Of a stretch of DNA of 64,000 nucleotides, positions 8,353 to 17,789 are shown in pieces (positions within the stretch are counted from its first letter, which is position 1; every line of letters begins with the position of its first letter). The stretch lies in NCBI RefSeq assembly GCF_003030345.1, contig NZ_CP028158.1, positions 7,006,001 to 7,070,000 of the forward strand. The letters are read 5' to 3'. The position numbers were made by a program, and so were the translations under genes. A model generated the notes under the pieces. It was not told the DNA's origin and ran no database searches. It was given only the letters and a program-made list of their open reading frames with translations. This stretch comes from Plantactinospora sp. BC1. Its GTDB lineage: Bacteria > Actinomycetota > Actinomycetes > Mycobacteriales > Micromonosporaceae.

Positions 8353-9189
8353 GTGTACCGGTTCCTGCTCACCCCCCGCTGGCTGGGCATCCTCGCGCTG
8401 ACCCTGGTCGCGGCCACGGTGATGGTGCTGCTCGGCAACTGGCAGTTGAGTCGCTACCAGGAGCGGGCCGCGATCAACGAGCGGATCGACGAGACCGCGA
8501 CGTTGGCGCCGGTGCCGGTGGACCGGGTGCTGCCCCGGCCGGGTGGCGCGGCCGGCACCGTCGGGCAGCCGCCGCCGGCCGGCGCGGCCTGGACCCGGGT
8601 CACGGTCACCGGGCGGTACGACAGCGCGAACGTGATCCTGATCCGCAGCCGTACCGTGCAGAGCAGGGTCGGCTTCGAGGTGCTCACCCCGCTGCGGCTG
8701 GCCGACGGTAGTGCCGTGCTGGTGGACCGGGGCTGGATCCCGCCGCTCCCCGGCGGGAGTGCGCTGGCCCGGCCCGAGATCCCGGCCGTACCGTCCGGTG
8801 AGGTGACGGTGGTGGGCCGGGTGCACCTGTCGGAGAGCAAGCCGGATGCGATCACCCGGCGGGACGGTCGGATCGAGACGCGGCGGATCGCCGTACCGGC
8901 GCTGGCCCGGGAGTTGCCGTACCCGGTCTACTCGGCGTACCTGCTGCTCGACGAGCAGACCCCGGCCGCCGACCCAGCCTTCTCCGCGATACCGATCCGG
9001 CACGAGAACGACTGGCAGAACGGCGGGTACGTCGTGCAGTGGTGGCTGTTCGCGGCGCTGACCCTGGTCGGCTTCGGCTGGGCGGCCCGCCGGGAGGCCC
9101 GCGGCGACGCGCCGGACGGCGACAGGAACCGGGACCGGGCCGCCGGTCCGGCCCGGCGGGACGAGCCGGCCGCGACACCGAGCCCCTGA
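8353..9189 (+). CDS. SURF1-family cytochrome-oxidase assembly protein
   Basis: Actinobacterial SURF1/Shy1-like proteins help insert haem a into cytochrome c oxidase in the cell membrane. The 278-residue product has the expected two-TM layout: TM1 at about 7-28 followed by GNWQLSRYQERA, the conserved G-x-WQ-x-x-R signature; a periplasmic domain with VTVTGRYD, VGFEVLTPL and VLVDRGWIP; and TM2 near 225-240 before a charged tail. The GTG start lies six bases after TAGCCT (8341-8346), suggesting a leaderless transcript. It is divergent from the cobB-like gene. Confidence 0.9.
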   Translation: MYRFLLTPRWLGILALTLVAATVMVLLGNWQLSRYQERAAINERIDETATLAPVPVDRVLPRPGGAAGTVGQPPPAGAAWTRVTVTGRYDSANVILIRSRTVQSRVGFEVLTPLRLADGSAVLVDRGWIPPLPGGSALARPEIPAVPSGEVTVVGRVHLSESKPDAITRRDGRIETRRIAVPALARELPYPVYSAYLLLDEQTPAADPAFSAIPIRHENDWQNGGYVVQWWLFAALTLVGFGWAARREARGDAPDGDRNRDRAAGPARRDEPAATPSP

Positions 9190-9320
9190 GCCCGGCCGGC
9201 GGGTCGACCGGCGGTCGGGCGTGGGACGTCGACGTACCGGGTACACCTCGCGGTGGTGGCGGTCACGGTCCGGGTTAAGGTCTGCGGAACGGGCCGGGGT
9301 GGCACTGGGGAGGAGCCGGC

Positions 9321-9959
9321 ATGAGCGTGGACCCGACCGGAGCGCCGGACGTGCCTCCGCCGCCGACCGATCCGTGGCCGACCGACGCCTCCGTCTCGCC
9401 CGGCTATCCGCCGTCGCACACCCCGGACGACCCGCCGACACCGACGCCGGCTCCGGGCCACCCGGGCCAGTCCTACCCGGTACCGGCGCAGCCGCATCCG
9501 GTTCATGCGCAGCCTCATCCGGTTCCTGCTCAGCCCCATCCGGGCGGGGGCCAGGCGGACGGGGGCCAGCCGGGCGGTGCGGCGGCGTGGCCGCCCCCGG
9601 CCGGATCGGAGCCGGTGGTCGCGCAGATCGGCGAGATCGCGGTCACCCCGTCGACGGTACGCACCCCGAGCGGCGACCTGCCGCTGGCCGGTTCACAGTG
9701 GCACGTCGCGGACTACTGGCAGAGCGAGCAGAAGACGCCGACCTGGGCGATCGTGGTGGCGGTGGTCGGCTTCTGCGTGCTGACCGTGTTCAGCCTGCTG
9801 TTCCTGCTGATCAAGGAGACCGTGCACCGTGGCACCGTGCAGGTGACGGTGACCAACGGGCTGCGGCAGTACGTCGCCCGGATCCCGGTCAGCGACCAGT
9901 TCCAGGTGCAGCAGATCCACCAGCAGGTCAACTACGCGCGGTCGCTGGCCGCGATCTGA
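9321..9959 (+). CDS. Conserved membrane protein with Pro/His-rich cytoplasmic repeats (unknown)
   Basis: A 212-residue product of unrecognised function. Residues 1-100 are Pro-rich and contain tandem PAQPHPV-type heptads (about 50-75), which probably face the cytoplasm. Next come a short conserved stretch ending in GSQWHVADYWQSEQKTPTW, one transmembrane helix (about 142-166), and a small extracytoplasmic C-terminal domain with GTVQVTVTNGLRQYVARI. The ATG at 9321 follows GGGGAGGAGCCGGC, a good ribosome-binding site. It could be an envelope or secretion-associated protein; there is no motif evidence. It converges with the prenyltransferase gene 24 bases away. Confidence 0.7.
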   Translation: MSVDPTGAPDVPPPPTDPWPTDASVSPGYPPSHTPDDPPTPTPAPGHPGQSYPVPAQPHPVHAQPHPVPAQPHPGGGQADGGQPGGAAAWPPPAGSEPVVAQIGEIAVTPSTVRTPSGDLPLAGSQWHVADYWQSEQKTPTWAIVVAVVGFCVLTVFSLLFLLIKETVHRGTVQVTVTNGLRQYVARIPVSDQFQVQQIHQQVNYARSLAAI

Positions 9960-9982
9960 CTGGCTGCCGGCTGTCCCCCCGG

Positions 9983-10759
9983 TCAGGCGCCGTACCGGCG
10001 CTGCCGGCCGGCGTACGAGCGCAGGGCGCGCAGAAAGTCGACGTACCGGAAGCCGGGCCAGTACGCGTCGCAGAAGTACAGCTCGGAGTAGGCCGCCTGC
10101 CAGAGCAGGAAACCGGACATCCGCTGCTCGCCACTGGTCCGGATGATCAGGTCGGGGTCGGGCCGCCCCTGGGTGTAGAGGTGCGCCGCGATGTCCTCGG
10201 CGGTGAGCCGCTGGGCCAGTTCGGTCGGGGACGTACCGGCCCGGGCCGCCTCGTCGAGCAGGGAACGGATCGCGTCGACGACCTCGGCCCGGCCGTCGTA
10301 GCCGACCGCGATGGTGAGGTGGAATCCCGCCCCACGCTCGGCGGTCGCGTCCCGGGCCAGCTTCAGCGCGTGCCGGGTCGAGTCGGGCAGGGTGTCGAGC
10401 CGCCCCGCGAGGTGCAGCCGCCACCGGCCGGGGCGTTCGGCGAGCCGGGCGGCGACGATCCGCTCGACCACCTCCATCAGGTACCGGACCTCCTCCGAGG
10501 GCCGTTTCCGCAGGTTGTCGGTTGAGGCGACGAAGATCGTCACGTGTTCGATGCCGAGGTCGGCGCACCAGCCGAGCACCTCGTCGACGTGCTCCGCGCC
10601 GTACCGGTGACCGACGCTCGGGTTCTCGAAGCCCTGCTTGCGGGCCCACCGCCGGTTGCCGTCCATCACCATCGCCACGTGCCGGGGCAGCGAGCCGCTG
10701 ACCAGTTGCGCCCGCAGGCGGCGGGCGTAGAGCCGGTAGAGGGCGTTCCGGAAGATCAT
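9983..10759 (-). CDS. Cis-prenyltransferase (isoprenyl diphosphate synthase, UppS family)
   Basis: Condenses isopentenyl diphosphate onto an allylic diphosphate in the cis configuration, supplying the polyprenyl carrier lipid. The 258-residue product has HVAMVMDGNRRWARK (catalytic Asp33 and diphosphate-binding Arg), FVASTDNLRKRP, and the C-terminal DLIIRTSGEQRMSGFLLWQ with the RxSGE(Q)R element and YWPGFR. Actinobacteria usually carry two or three paralogues; a short N-terminus with few basic residues does not tell whether this makes short (C10-C20) or long chains. The ATG at 10759 is six bases after TACGGT, indicating a leaderless transcript. Confidence 0.92.
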   Translation of the reverse strand: MIFRNALYRLYARRLRAQLVSGSLPRHVAMVMDGNRRWARKQGFENPSVGHRYGAEHVDEVLGWCADLGIEHVTIFVASTDNLRKRPSEEVRYLMEVVERIVAARLAERPGRWRLHLAGRLDTLPDSTRHALKLARDATAERGAGFHLTIAVGYDGRAEVVDAIRSLLDEAARAGTSPTELAQRLTAEDIAAHLYTQGRPDPDLIIRTSGEQRMSGFLLWQAAYSELYFCDAYWPGFRYVDFLRALRSYAGRQRRYGA

Positions 10760-10810
10760 TGCCGAACCGTAGCAACCGCTGACCAGTCGCCGGTGGTACC
10801 GCGACGGCGG

Positions 10811-12706
10811 TCAGTCCGGGCGGCGACCTGCGTGAATGGCGCGTACGGTGTCGATGGTGTCCGCCTCCGCCGCGCTCTTGTCGTCGCGGTAGCGCAGCAC
10901 CCGGGCGAAGCGCAGCGCCACGCCACCCGGATAGCGCGGACTGCTCTGCACGCCGTCGAAGGCGATCTCCACCACCTGTTCGGGTCGTACCCGGACCACC
11001 CAGTCGCCACGCTCCACCGCCAACTCCTGGAACCGCTCGGTCTGCCAGCGCAGCAACTCGTCGGTCAGCCCCTTGAAGGTCTTGCCGAGCATCACGAAGC
11101 CGCCGGTCTCGGGATCGCGGGCACCGAGATGGAGGTTCGACAGCCAGCCCTTGCGCCGGCCACTGCCCCACTCGACGGCGAGCACGACGAGGTCGAGGGT
11201 GTGCCTCGGCTTCACCTTGATCCAGGCGGCGCCCCGTCGCCCCGCGTCGTACGCCGCGTCGGGCGCCTTGACCACGATGCCCTCGTGTCCCGCGTCGACG
11301 GCTGCGGCGAACGCCGTCGACGCCTGCTCGACCGTGTCGACGGTGATCCGCTCGACGAGCTGCGCCGGGGAGACGGTACGGGCCAGCGCGGCCCAGCGCT
11401 CGTGTCCGGGCGCGTCGAGCAGGTCGACGCCGTCCAGGTGCAGGATGTCGAAGAAGTACGGCGTCAGCACGACACCACCGCTGGTGTTGGCCGCTGCGGC
11501 CACTGCCGGAGCGACGGCCATCGGACGCTCCGGAGCGGGGATCTCGGCCGGTGCCGTCCCGGAGCTGCCGATCCGGGACACCTCGGAGATGTCCACCGGC
11601 CCGACCTCCCGCGCCGAGCCGGCCGTCGACGGCGCGACCGGCGCTGCCCCGAAGCTCCGGGCGCCGCCCGCGACGCCGCCAGCCTCCGTCCCGCCCGCCG
11701 CGCCGCCGCCGGCTCCCGCCTCGCCCGAGGCGTCGCCGATCGCTCCCGCCCCGCCCGAGGCGCCGTCGATCGCTCCCGCCTCGCCCGACGCGCCGTCACC
11801 AGTTCCCGCCGCGCCCGGGGTGCGGGCGGCCTCGTCCCGTACCGCTCGGCGGGCTCCCCTGGTGGCCGCCCGGCTCGCGGTCTCCTGGAACGGTCGTGGC
11901 CGGCCGGAGGCGTCGAGTGCGATCGCCTCACCGTCCAACACCAGCTCGCGGGCGGGCAGGGACCGGACCGCCGCCACCACCTCGGGAACCCGGGTGGTGA
12001 TCTCGTCGAGGCTGCGGGTGAAGACCGCGATGTCGTCGCCGGAGCGGTGCACCTGGATGCGGATGCCGTCGAGCTTCACGTCGACCACCGCCGGCAGCCC
12101 GACAGCGGTCAGCGCCTCCTCGACCGAGGCCGCGCTCTGCGCCAGCATCGGTGCGAGGGGCCGGCCGACCTGCAACGCGAACCCGGTCAGCGCACCCGAG
12201 CCGCCGGTGAGCGCCGCCGCCGCGACCGTCTTCAGGTCACCGGCGAGCAGCAGGGCCCGGCGGACCGCCGGCAGCGGCACCTCGGCCGCCCGGGCGATCG
12301 CCTCGGCCAGCAGCCCGGCCTGGGCGCCCTGCCGCAGTTCCCCGCTGAACAGGCCGAGCAACAGCCGCCGCTCCTCGACGGTGGCGGCGCCGAAGAGGGC
12401 GGCCAACAGCTCGCGGCGGCGCTGCTGCGAGCCCGGCCCACGCACCTCGGCCAGCTCGGCTATCGCCGCGTCGACTCCGGCCACCGTCAGGGTCGGCTGC
12501 TCGGCCGCCGGCGGCAGCTCGCGAAGGCTGGCGTAACCGACCCCGGTCTGCCGCTGGCGAAGCTCTCCGGCCAGATAGCCGGAGCCGGCGACGAGTTCCT
12601 CCGGGGCGAGGTTTCGCAGCGCCTCGGCGAGCAGCTCGACCTTGGCCCGCCGCCCGGAGGTGGCGGCGACAGCGGCGGAGGTGGCTGCCAGGTCAACGAA
12701 GCGCAC
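10811..12706 (-). CDS. ATP-dependent DNA ligase (LigB/LigI-like) with a large low-complexity insertion
   Basis: Seals nicks by ATP-dependent adenylylation. The 631-residue product has an N-terminal helical domain, then motif [16 protein letters not shown] (K211, the adenylated lysine), DGEAIALD (about 258), [13 protein letters not shown], and [12 protein letters not shown] plus WIKVKPRH near 510-540, followed by an OB domain. Homologues are about 500-510 residues. The excess comes from an Ala/Gly-rich block of about 130 residues (roughly 281-410) between QETASRA and LTPYFFD, built of [10 protein letters not shown]-like repeats. The adenylation motifs on both sides look intact, so the enzyme may tolerate the loop. 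GTG start at 12706. Confidence 0.9.
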   Translation of the reverse strand: MRFVDLAATSAAVAATSGRRAKVELLAEALRNLAPEELVAGSGYLAGELRQRQTGVGYASLRELPPAAEQPTLTVAGVDAAIAELAEVRGPGSQQRRRELLAALFGAATVEERRLLLGLFSGELRQGAQAGLLAEAIARAAEVPLPAVRRALLLAGDLKTVAAAALTGGSGALTGFALQVGRPLAPMLAQSAASVEEALTAVGLPAVVDVKLDGIRIQVHRSGDDIAVFTRSLDEITTRVPEVVAAVRSLPARELVLDGEAIALDASGRPRPFQETASRAATRGARRAVRDEAARTPGAAGTGDGASGEAGAIDGASGGAGAIGDASGEAGAGGGAAGGTEAGGVAGGARSFGAAPVAPSTAGSAREVGPVDISEVSRIGSSGTAPAEIPAPERPMAVAPAVAAAANTSGGVVLTPYFFDILHLDGVDLLDAPGHERWAALARTVSPAQLVERITVDTVEQASTAFAAAVDAGHEGIVVKAPDAAYDAGRRGAAWIKVKPRHTLDLVVLAVEWGSGRRKGWLSNLHLGARDPETGGFVMLGKTFKGLTDELLRWQTERFQELAVERGDWVVRVRPEQVVEIAFDGVQSSPRYPGGVALRFARVLRYRDDKSAAEADTIDTVRAIHAGRRPD

Positions 12707-12784
12707 GGCTCCATCCTGGCAGCCACCGCCGACATCTTTTCGGCCGGCCCGTCCTCATCCCCCGGCTGAGCTGGGCGGGGACGC

Positions 12785-12991
12785 TCAGACCGGGGCAGGT
12801 TCCTCGATGCGCAGCCCCCGGGCGCGCACGCTGTCGGCCACCCGGGCGAGGGCGGCATCGAGCGCACAGAGAACGGTGGAAAGCTCGCCGAGCTGGTCCC
12901 GGAGCGCATCCTCGGACCACGCGGAGACGTCGACGTCCCGCAGCGCACTGACCGCGGCGTCGAGCCGCGCGATGGCCTCGTTCGTACTCAT
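12785..12991 (-). CDS. Short DUF222-like N-terminal protein (68 aa), possible remnant of a 13E12-type HNH endonuclease gene
   Basis: A 68-residue helical product: two helices with ALRDQLGELSTVLCALDAAL and RVADSVRARGL. It resembles the first 60-70 residues of DUF222 proteins, which normally run about 400-500 residues to a C-terminal HNH nuclease; nothing of the rest is present downstream. The expression signals look intact: TAAGAT lies seven bases before the ATG. It could therefore be a truncated remnant or a small independently maintained protein of the same fold. The DUF222 link is my recognition from pattern and is not strong. Confidence 0.6.
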   Translation of the reverse strand: MSTNEAIARLDAAVSALRDVDVSAWSEDALRDQLGELSTVLCALDAALARVADSVRARGLRIEEPAPV

Positions 12992-13179
12992 GTTCTAAAT
13001 CTTACCGCCTCGGCGACCCCGCCGGGCGCTTTCTCCGCTTTCTTCCCGCGAACCTCCGTTCGTGAGACGAGTGGGCTATCTTCGGGTACGGACATCCATC
13101 CGTCCTCTGTCCACACTCCCCTCCAGCCAGACGCGGTCCGTTCCCGGACCCGGGCTCCGGCGAGACCCCCCGGAGAGTC

Positions 13180-14841
13180 ATGACGAACGCCATCCTCCGC
13201 CCAGGCAGCCGGCTCGGCGCGGCTGCCGCCGCAGTGCTCGCGACGCTCGCCCTCACCGCCGCACCCAGCCCGGCGCACGCCGCCGCACAGCCACAGTTGC
13301 AGATCACCAGCGCCGTCGACGCGACGATCGACGCCGCCGGCACCACCATCGGCTTCCGGCTGCGCAACACCGGGGACGCACCGGCCACCGACGTCGGTGC
13401 GGTCTACGACGCCCAGCCCACCACCGACGACGTCATTTTCGTGGTCCCGGCCGGCCCCGAGGACTGCTACCAGTCCCGCAAGGCGGCGGACTGCCGGCAC
13501 GGCGAACTGGCGGCCGGGCAGGAGCGGGTGGTCCAGCCGTTCATGCTGCGCAGTGGCCCGAACGCCCGGCCGGGTCCGGCGGGGGTGGTCCGGGTCAGCG
13601 TCACGGGCCAGGGTCCCGACGGCGCGGTCTCGGCGACGTACGAGCTTCCGGTGACGATCCGGGCCACCGGCTCGGGCCTGGTGGCCGAGGTGGATGACAT
13701 CGGTTCCGAGGCGCAGCGGGTCGGCGGCGGTGACCGGCGCCCGCTGCACACCACCGTCTTCAACTTCGGCACCCGGACGCTGCCCGGCTTCGCTCTGACG
13801 ATCACCCTCCCGCTCGGGGCGACCTTCGTCGAGCGCTACGGAGACTGCGTCTACGAGGACGATCTGCCCGGCGAGCCGCCCACGGGTTACGTCTACGGCC
13901 CGCAGCGGGTGACCTGCCAGATGCACCTGATCCTGGAACCCGGTTCCGGGGTCGCCTTCTCCGACCCGGTCTCCGGCGACGCGGCGTTCAACGTCGTCTT
14001 CGGCAAGAACCTGCCGGGGCCCGCCGAGCAGACCGGGCGGTTCGAGGTCGGCGAGCTGGACCAGCCGCTCCCCGAGGCCCAGCGCCGGGCGGAAGCGCCG
14101 GCCGGGCCGTCGCTGGCCGACAGGGTCGCCGAGCTGCGGACCAGGGCGGAGCAGCGGGCCGGGAGCGGGCAACGCGACCGGATCACGCGGACCACGCCGG
14201 GGCGGGCCACGACCGGCAGCACCGCGCCGTCCCCGGCGGCCGCCGGGGCGGAGCCCAACGTCGACCAGTTCAGCATCTGGACCAAACCCAACAGCCAGGA
14301 TCTGGAGGTACGGGCAACCGAGGTCACCGGTTCGGTCGGTGACACCGTGGATGTGCCGTACACGATCACCAACCACGGGCCGTCGGACGGCGGTGCCGCC
14401 TGGCGGATCGTCGCGCCGAGCGGCACCGTGCTGCTGCCCAGCCAGTGGTGCACGTTCCGCGACGAGCAGGGTGAGCAGATCGCCGAAGCGACCGAGGTCG
14501 ACTGCGGTACCGACAGCCGGTGGCTGGCGACCGCCTCCGGCGAGGGCGTGGTCTCCTCGGTCGTACGGGTGAAAATCACGTCGACGCCGGGTACGAACGG
14601 CAAGATCACTATCCGCGGTCTGGGCCCCTCCACGGAGACCGGTCCGAAGAGCAACAGCGCACAGCTCGTGATCAACCAGCCGGGCGGCGGTGGCGGCGCG
14701 GACGATGACGACGGACTCCCGATCACCGGTGTCCGGACCGGCCCCATCGCCGCCGTCGGGGCCGGCGCCCTGCTCCTCGGTGCGGTACTGCTGCTACTCG
14801 GCCGGCGGCGCCGGCCGGCGGCACCTCCGTCCGCCGAGTAG
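13180..14841 (+). CDS. Secreted LPXTG-type cell-wall-anchored surface protein
   Basis: A 553-residue exported protein. The signal peptide ends at about residue 34 (TAAPSPAHA-AAQPQ). The body has two beta-rich segments of DUF11/CARDB style (about 40-165 and 360-490), with phrases such as GFRLRNTGDAPATDVG and DVPYTITNHGPSDGG, joined by an Ala/Arg/Thr-rich linker near 305-350. The C-terminus is a textbook sorting signal: DDDDG, LPITG at 513-517, a hydrophobic helix and RRRR. Sortase should cleave between T and G and join it to the cell wall. No sortase gene is in the window. The ATG has GGAGAG upstream, and a TATCTT -10 candidate sits at 13077-13082. Confidence 0.85.
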   Translation: MTNAILRPGSRLGAAAAAVLATLALTAAPSPAHAAAQPQLQITSAVDATIDAAGTTIGFRLRNTGDAPATDVGAVYDAQPTTDDVIFVVPAGPEDCYQSRKAADCRHGELAAGQERVVQPFMLRSGPNARPGPAGVVRVSVTGQGPDGAVSATYELPVTIRATGSGLVAEVDDIGSEAQRVGGGDRRPLHTTVFNFGTRTLPGFALTITLPLGATFVERYGDCVYEDDLPGEPPTGYVYGPQRVTCQMHLILEPGSGVAFSDPVSGDAAFNVVFGKNLPGPAEQTGRFEVGELDQPLPEAQRRAEAPAGPSLADRVAELRTRAEQRAGSGQRDRITRTTPGRATTGSTAPSPAAAGAEPNVDQFSIWTKPNSQDLEVRATEVTGSVGDTVDVPYTITNHGPSDGGAAWRIVAPSGTVLLPSQWCTFRDEQGEQIAEATEVDCGTDSRWLATASGEGVVSSVVRVKITSTPGTNGKITIRGLGPSTETGPKSNSAQLVINQPGGGGGADDDDGLPITGVRTGPIAAVGAGALLLGAVLLLLGRRRRPAAPPSAE

Positions 14842-14931
14842 CCGGCAGGGAGGCCCGGCGGCAGGGACCGCCGAGGCGGGCGTGCTCCGGGGGTCGTGAC
14901 CGGCGATCCGGTCCCGACCCCCGGGCGGTCA

Positions 14932-15010
14932 GCTCAGGAGGGGCCCGGCGTCGGGCCAGCTCAGGAGGCCCCGACTCCCGGGCCAGCTCAGGAGGGTCCG
15001 ACGTCGGTCA
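14932..15010. repeat. Three tandem copies of a 27-bp repeat between convergent genes
   Basis: Copies at 14932-14958, 14959-14985 and 14986-15010 (last one 25 bp) all start GCTCAGGAGG and then diverge by a few substitutions. They lie between the stops of the LPXTG protein and the M20 peptidase, so they belong to neither coding region. Confidence 0.75.
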
Positions 15011-15030
15011 TACGGCGGTCTTGCGGACGG

Positions 15031-16389
15031 TCAGGCGGCGGCCTCGGCGACCTTGGCCAGCAGCAGCGCCTCGGCCAGGCAGACCCGGGCGAACTCGCCC
15101 AGGTGCAGGCTCTCGTTCGGCCCGTGGGCCCGCGCGTACGGGTCCTCGACCCCGGTCACCAGGATCGCGGCGTCCGGGAACATCCGGCGGAACGTCTCGA
15201 TGAACGGGATGGAACCGCCCACACCCATGTCCACCGGCTCGACGCCGTCCCAGGCGGTCCGGAAGGCGGCCCGGGCGGCGTCGTACATCGGGCCGGAGGC
15301 GTCGATCACGCACGGCTCGCCGTCGTGTTCCAGCGTCACGGTGACGCTCGCCCCGTACGGGGTGTGCCGGCGCAGGTGCTCGGTCAGCGCGGCGTACGCC
15401 TTCGCGGCCTGGTCGCCCGGGGCCAGCCGGACGCTCAGCTTCGCCTTCGCCGACGGAACCAGCGCGTTCGGCGCCTCGGCGGTCGGCGGTGCGTCCAGCC
15501 CGATCACCGAGATCGCCGGCTTGTTCCAGAACCGGTCGGTCAGCCGCCCGGTGCCGATGAACGAGACGCCGTCGAGCATTCCGGCCTCGGTACGCAGCCG
15601 CTCCTCCGGATAGTCGACGCTGGCCCCCGGGGTGCTGACCAGCCCCTCCACCGCCACGTCGCCGGCCGGGTCGTGCAGGGTGGCGAGGAGTTGGCAGAGC
15701 GTGGTCAGCGCGTCCGGTACCGCGCCGCCGAACATGCCGCTGTGCACCGCCTGGGAGAGGGTACGGACCTCCACGAAGCAGTTGACGATGCCGCGCAGTG
15801 AGGTCGTCAGCGCCGGTACGCCGATGTCCCAGTTGCCGGAGTCGGCGATCACGATCACGTCGGCGGCGATCTCGTCCCGGTGCTCGACGAGGAGCCGTTC
15901 CAGCGAGTCGGAGCCGTACTCCTCCTCGCCCTCGACGAAGAGCACCACGCCGACCGGGAGCGCGTCGCCAAAGGCCCGCAACGCGGCGACGTGGGCCAGC
16001 ACGCCGGCCTTGTCGTCGGCGGCGCCCCGTCCGTAGAGCCGGCCGTCCCGCTCCACCGGCTCGAACGGGTCGCTCTGCCACAGGCTCAGGTCGCCGACGG
16101 GCTGCACGTCGTGGTGCGCGTACAGCATCACGGTCGGTGCGCCGGGCGGGGCGGGACGTCGGCCGATCACCGCCGGCTGGCCGCCGGACCGGACCACCCG
16201 CACGTCGAGGGAGCAGCCGCGGAGCAGTTCGGCGACCGCCTCGGCGGACCGTTCGACCTGGGAGTGGTCGAAGCCGTCGAAGGCGATGCCGGGGATCCGG
16301 ACCAGCCGCTCCAGGTCGGCCCGTACCCCGGGCAGCTCGCGCTCGATCGCGGCACGCAGTTCGGACTCGGTGCGGATAGTCGTGGTCAT
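15031..16389 (-). CDS. M20-family metallopeptidase (dipeptidase/deacetylase)
   Basis: A 452-residue cytosolic zinc peptidase. The metal ligands sit in YAHHDVQP (H92/D94 region), GRGAADDKAG (bridging Asp125) and VEGEEEYGS (catalytic Glu pair near 155), with a His near HGPNESLHLGEF at the C-terminus. Spacing and length match the M20 dipeptidase (CNDP/DapE-like) branch, which cleaves short peptides or N-acyl amino acids; substrate unknown. The ATG at 16389 lies seven bases after TACGAT, indicating a leaderless transcript. It converges with the LPXTG gene across a tandem-repeat spacer. Confidence 0.92.
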   Translation of the reverse strand: MTTTIRTESELRAAIERELPGVRADLERLVRIPGIAFDGFDHSQVERSAEAVAELLRGCSLDVRVVRSGGQPAVIGRRPAPPGAPTVMLYAHHDVQPVGDLSLWQSDPFEPVERDGRLYGRGAADDKAGVLAHVAALRAFGDALPVGVVLFVEGEEEYGSDSLERLLVEHRDEIAADVIVIADSGNWDIGVPALTTSLRGIVNCFVEVRTLSQAVHSGMFGGAVPDALTTLCQLLATLHDPAGDVAVEGLVSTPGASVDYPEERLRTEAGMLDGVSFIGTGRLTDRFWNKPAISVIGLDAPPTAEAPNALVPSAKAKLSVRLAPGDQAAKAYAALTEHLRRHTPYGASVTVTLEHDGEPCVIDASGPMYDAARAAFRTAWDGVEPVDMGVGGSIPFIETFRRMFPDAAILVTGVEDPYARAHGPNESLHLGEFARVCLAEALLLAKVAEAAA

Positions 16390-16528
16390 GGCAAAGATCG
16401 TATGCGCCGCCGGCCGGCGCCGGTCGTCGGAGTCCCCCGGGCCTGCCCGTCCGATCGCCGCCGACCTCGCCGATCCGACTCTCGGGGACGCTCGCCATCC
16501 GCCGAGGATGGTGGCCGGCGGGCGGCTG

Positions 16529-17698
16529 CTACCGGGTTTCCTCGTCGCGCGGTTCCGGCCCGTCGTCGTCGGCCCCGCTGCCCGGACCGGCGGTGCCGGC
16601 CGGGTCCGGCTTGCCGCCCCGGCGGGTACGCCCGGCGGCCCGGGCGGCGGCCTCGCCCGCCGCGTTCACCCAGGAGCGGGCCCGCCCCGCGCTGCCGCCG
16701 GCCCACTCGCCGAGGTCACTGGCGCCGTCGCCGAGCCGGCGCAGCAGACCGACCAGCGGGTCCTGGGAGCGTCCGAAAGCCTCCCGGTACGACTCCGCCG
16801 CAGCCTTGATCTCGGCGGAGACCGAGGTCAGGTCGTCGTCCTCCCGGCGCGGATAGTCGCCACCGAGCAGCCGGGCGTACTCGCCGGAGTCGACCCACCT
16901 GCGCAGGTCCGCCGCCCGGGCCACCGGCACGGGGTGGGTACTCCAGGCGGTCATCCGGATCTTGTGCAGGCTGTCCCGGAGGTCGCCGCCGCCGTCGTAC
17001 TCTGATGCCTGCTCAAGGAAGGCGGCGGTGTCGATCTGGCTCAGGTCGCCGCCGCCGGCCATCTTCATCAGCACCCGCAGCGCCGCCGCCGGGTCCTGGC
17101 CGGCGAGCAGCCCGGCCCGGTCGCCGGAGAGTTCCGCCTTGCGCCACCACTCCAGCATCGCGGCGATGATCGCCCGGAGTGCGAGCGCGCCGACCGGCAG
17201 CCAGCTCAGGTTGGCCGCCCATCGGGTCAGGATGGTCAGAATGGTCTTGTAGACGGCGTGTCCGCTGCCCACGTGGCCCAGCTCGTGGCCGAGCAGGAAA
17301 CGCAGCTCGTCGTCGTCGAGCTGGTTGACCGCGGCCGAACTGATCACGATGAACGGCCGGTCGAGCCCGATCGCCTCACCGGTCAGCCACGGCGACTGGG
17401 TCACGAAGAGTTCCGGCAGCTCGGCCACGTCCAGCGCCGCGCCCGCCTCGGCGTAGAGCCGGTAGACCCGGGGATACTGCCGGTGGTCGACCCGGATCGC
17501 GGCGGCCAGATAGGAGAGCCGGAAGCCGCGCTCGTTCCACATCCCGAAGAACGCCTTGACCACGTCGTCGAAGCCGCGCAGCTCGCGCAGCGCGGTCAGC
17601 GCGCCACGGTCGGCCGGATGCTCCCAGGCGCGGGAGCTGATCCCGCTGAGTGTCAACCTCCGTCGGGCCGGAGTGGGACTCGTGCCGTCGGTCGTCAT
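16529..17698 (-). CDS. M48-family zinc metallopeptidase
   Basis: A 389-residue protein with FLLGHELGHVGSGHA, the HExxH zinc site, and AELSGDRAGLL downstream, whose Glu is the expected third ligand. Two short hydrophobic stretches directly after HELGH (WLPVGALALRAIIAAML) suggest membrane association, as in HtpX/Ste24-type proteases, though no N-terminal TM is present. The last 60 residues are Arg/Gly/Asp-rich low complexity. The frame is open upstream, but the ATG at 17698 preceded by GGGGGGACACC is the sensible start and MTTDGTSPTPARRRLTL a normal N-terminus. Possible role in membrane-protein quality control; this is inference. Confidence 0.88.
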   Translation of the reverse strand: MTTDGTSPTPARRRLTLSGISSRAWEHPADRGALTALRELRGFDDVVKAFFGMWNERGFRLSYLAAAIRVDHRQYPRVYRLYAEAGAALDVAELPELFVTQSPWLTGEAIGLDRPFIVISSAAVNQLDDDELRFLLGHELGHVGSGHAVYKTILTILTRWAANLSWLPVGALALRAIIAAMLEWWRKAELSGDRAGLLAGQDPAAALRVLMKMAGGGDLSQIDTAAFLEQASEYDGGGDLRDSLHKIRMTAWSTHPVPVARAADLRRWVDSGEYARLLGGDYPRREDDDLTSVSAEIKAAAESYREAFGRSQDPLVGLLRRLGDGASDLGEWAGGSAGRARSWVNAAGEAAARAAGRTRRGGKPDPAGTAGPGSGADDDGPEPRDEETR

Positions 17699-17789
17699 GG
17701 TGTCCCCCCGCCCGCCGCTGCGTCGGCCTCTCCTGCCGATCGTGCCGCAGCGACCCGGATACGTCCATAAGCGGACCAGGGTCAGTCCG

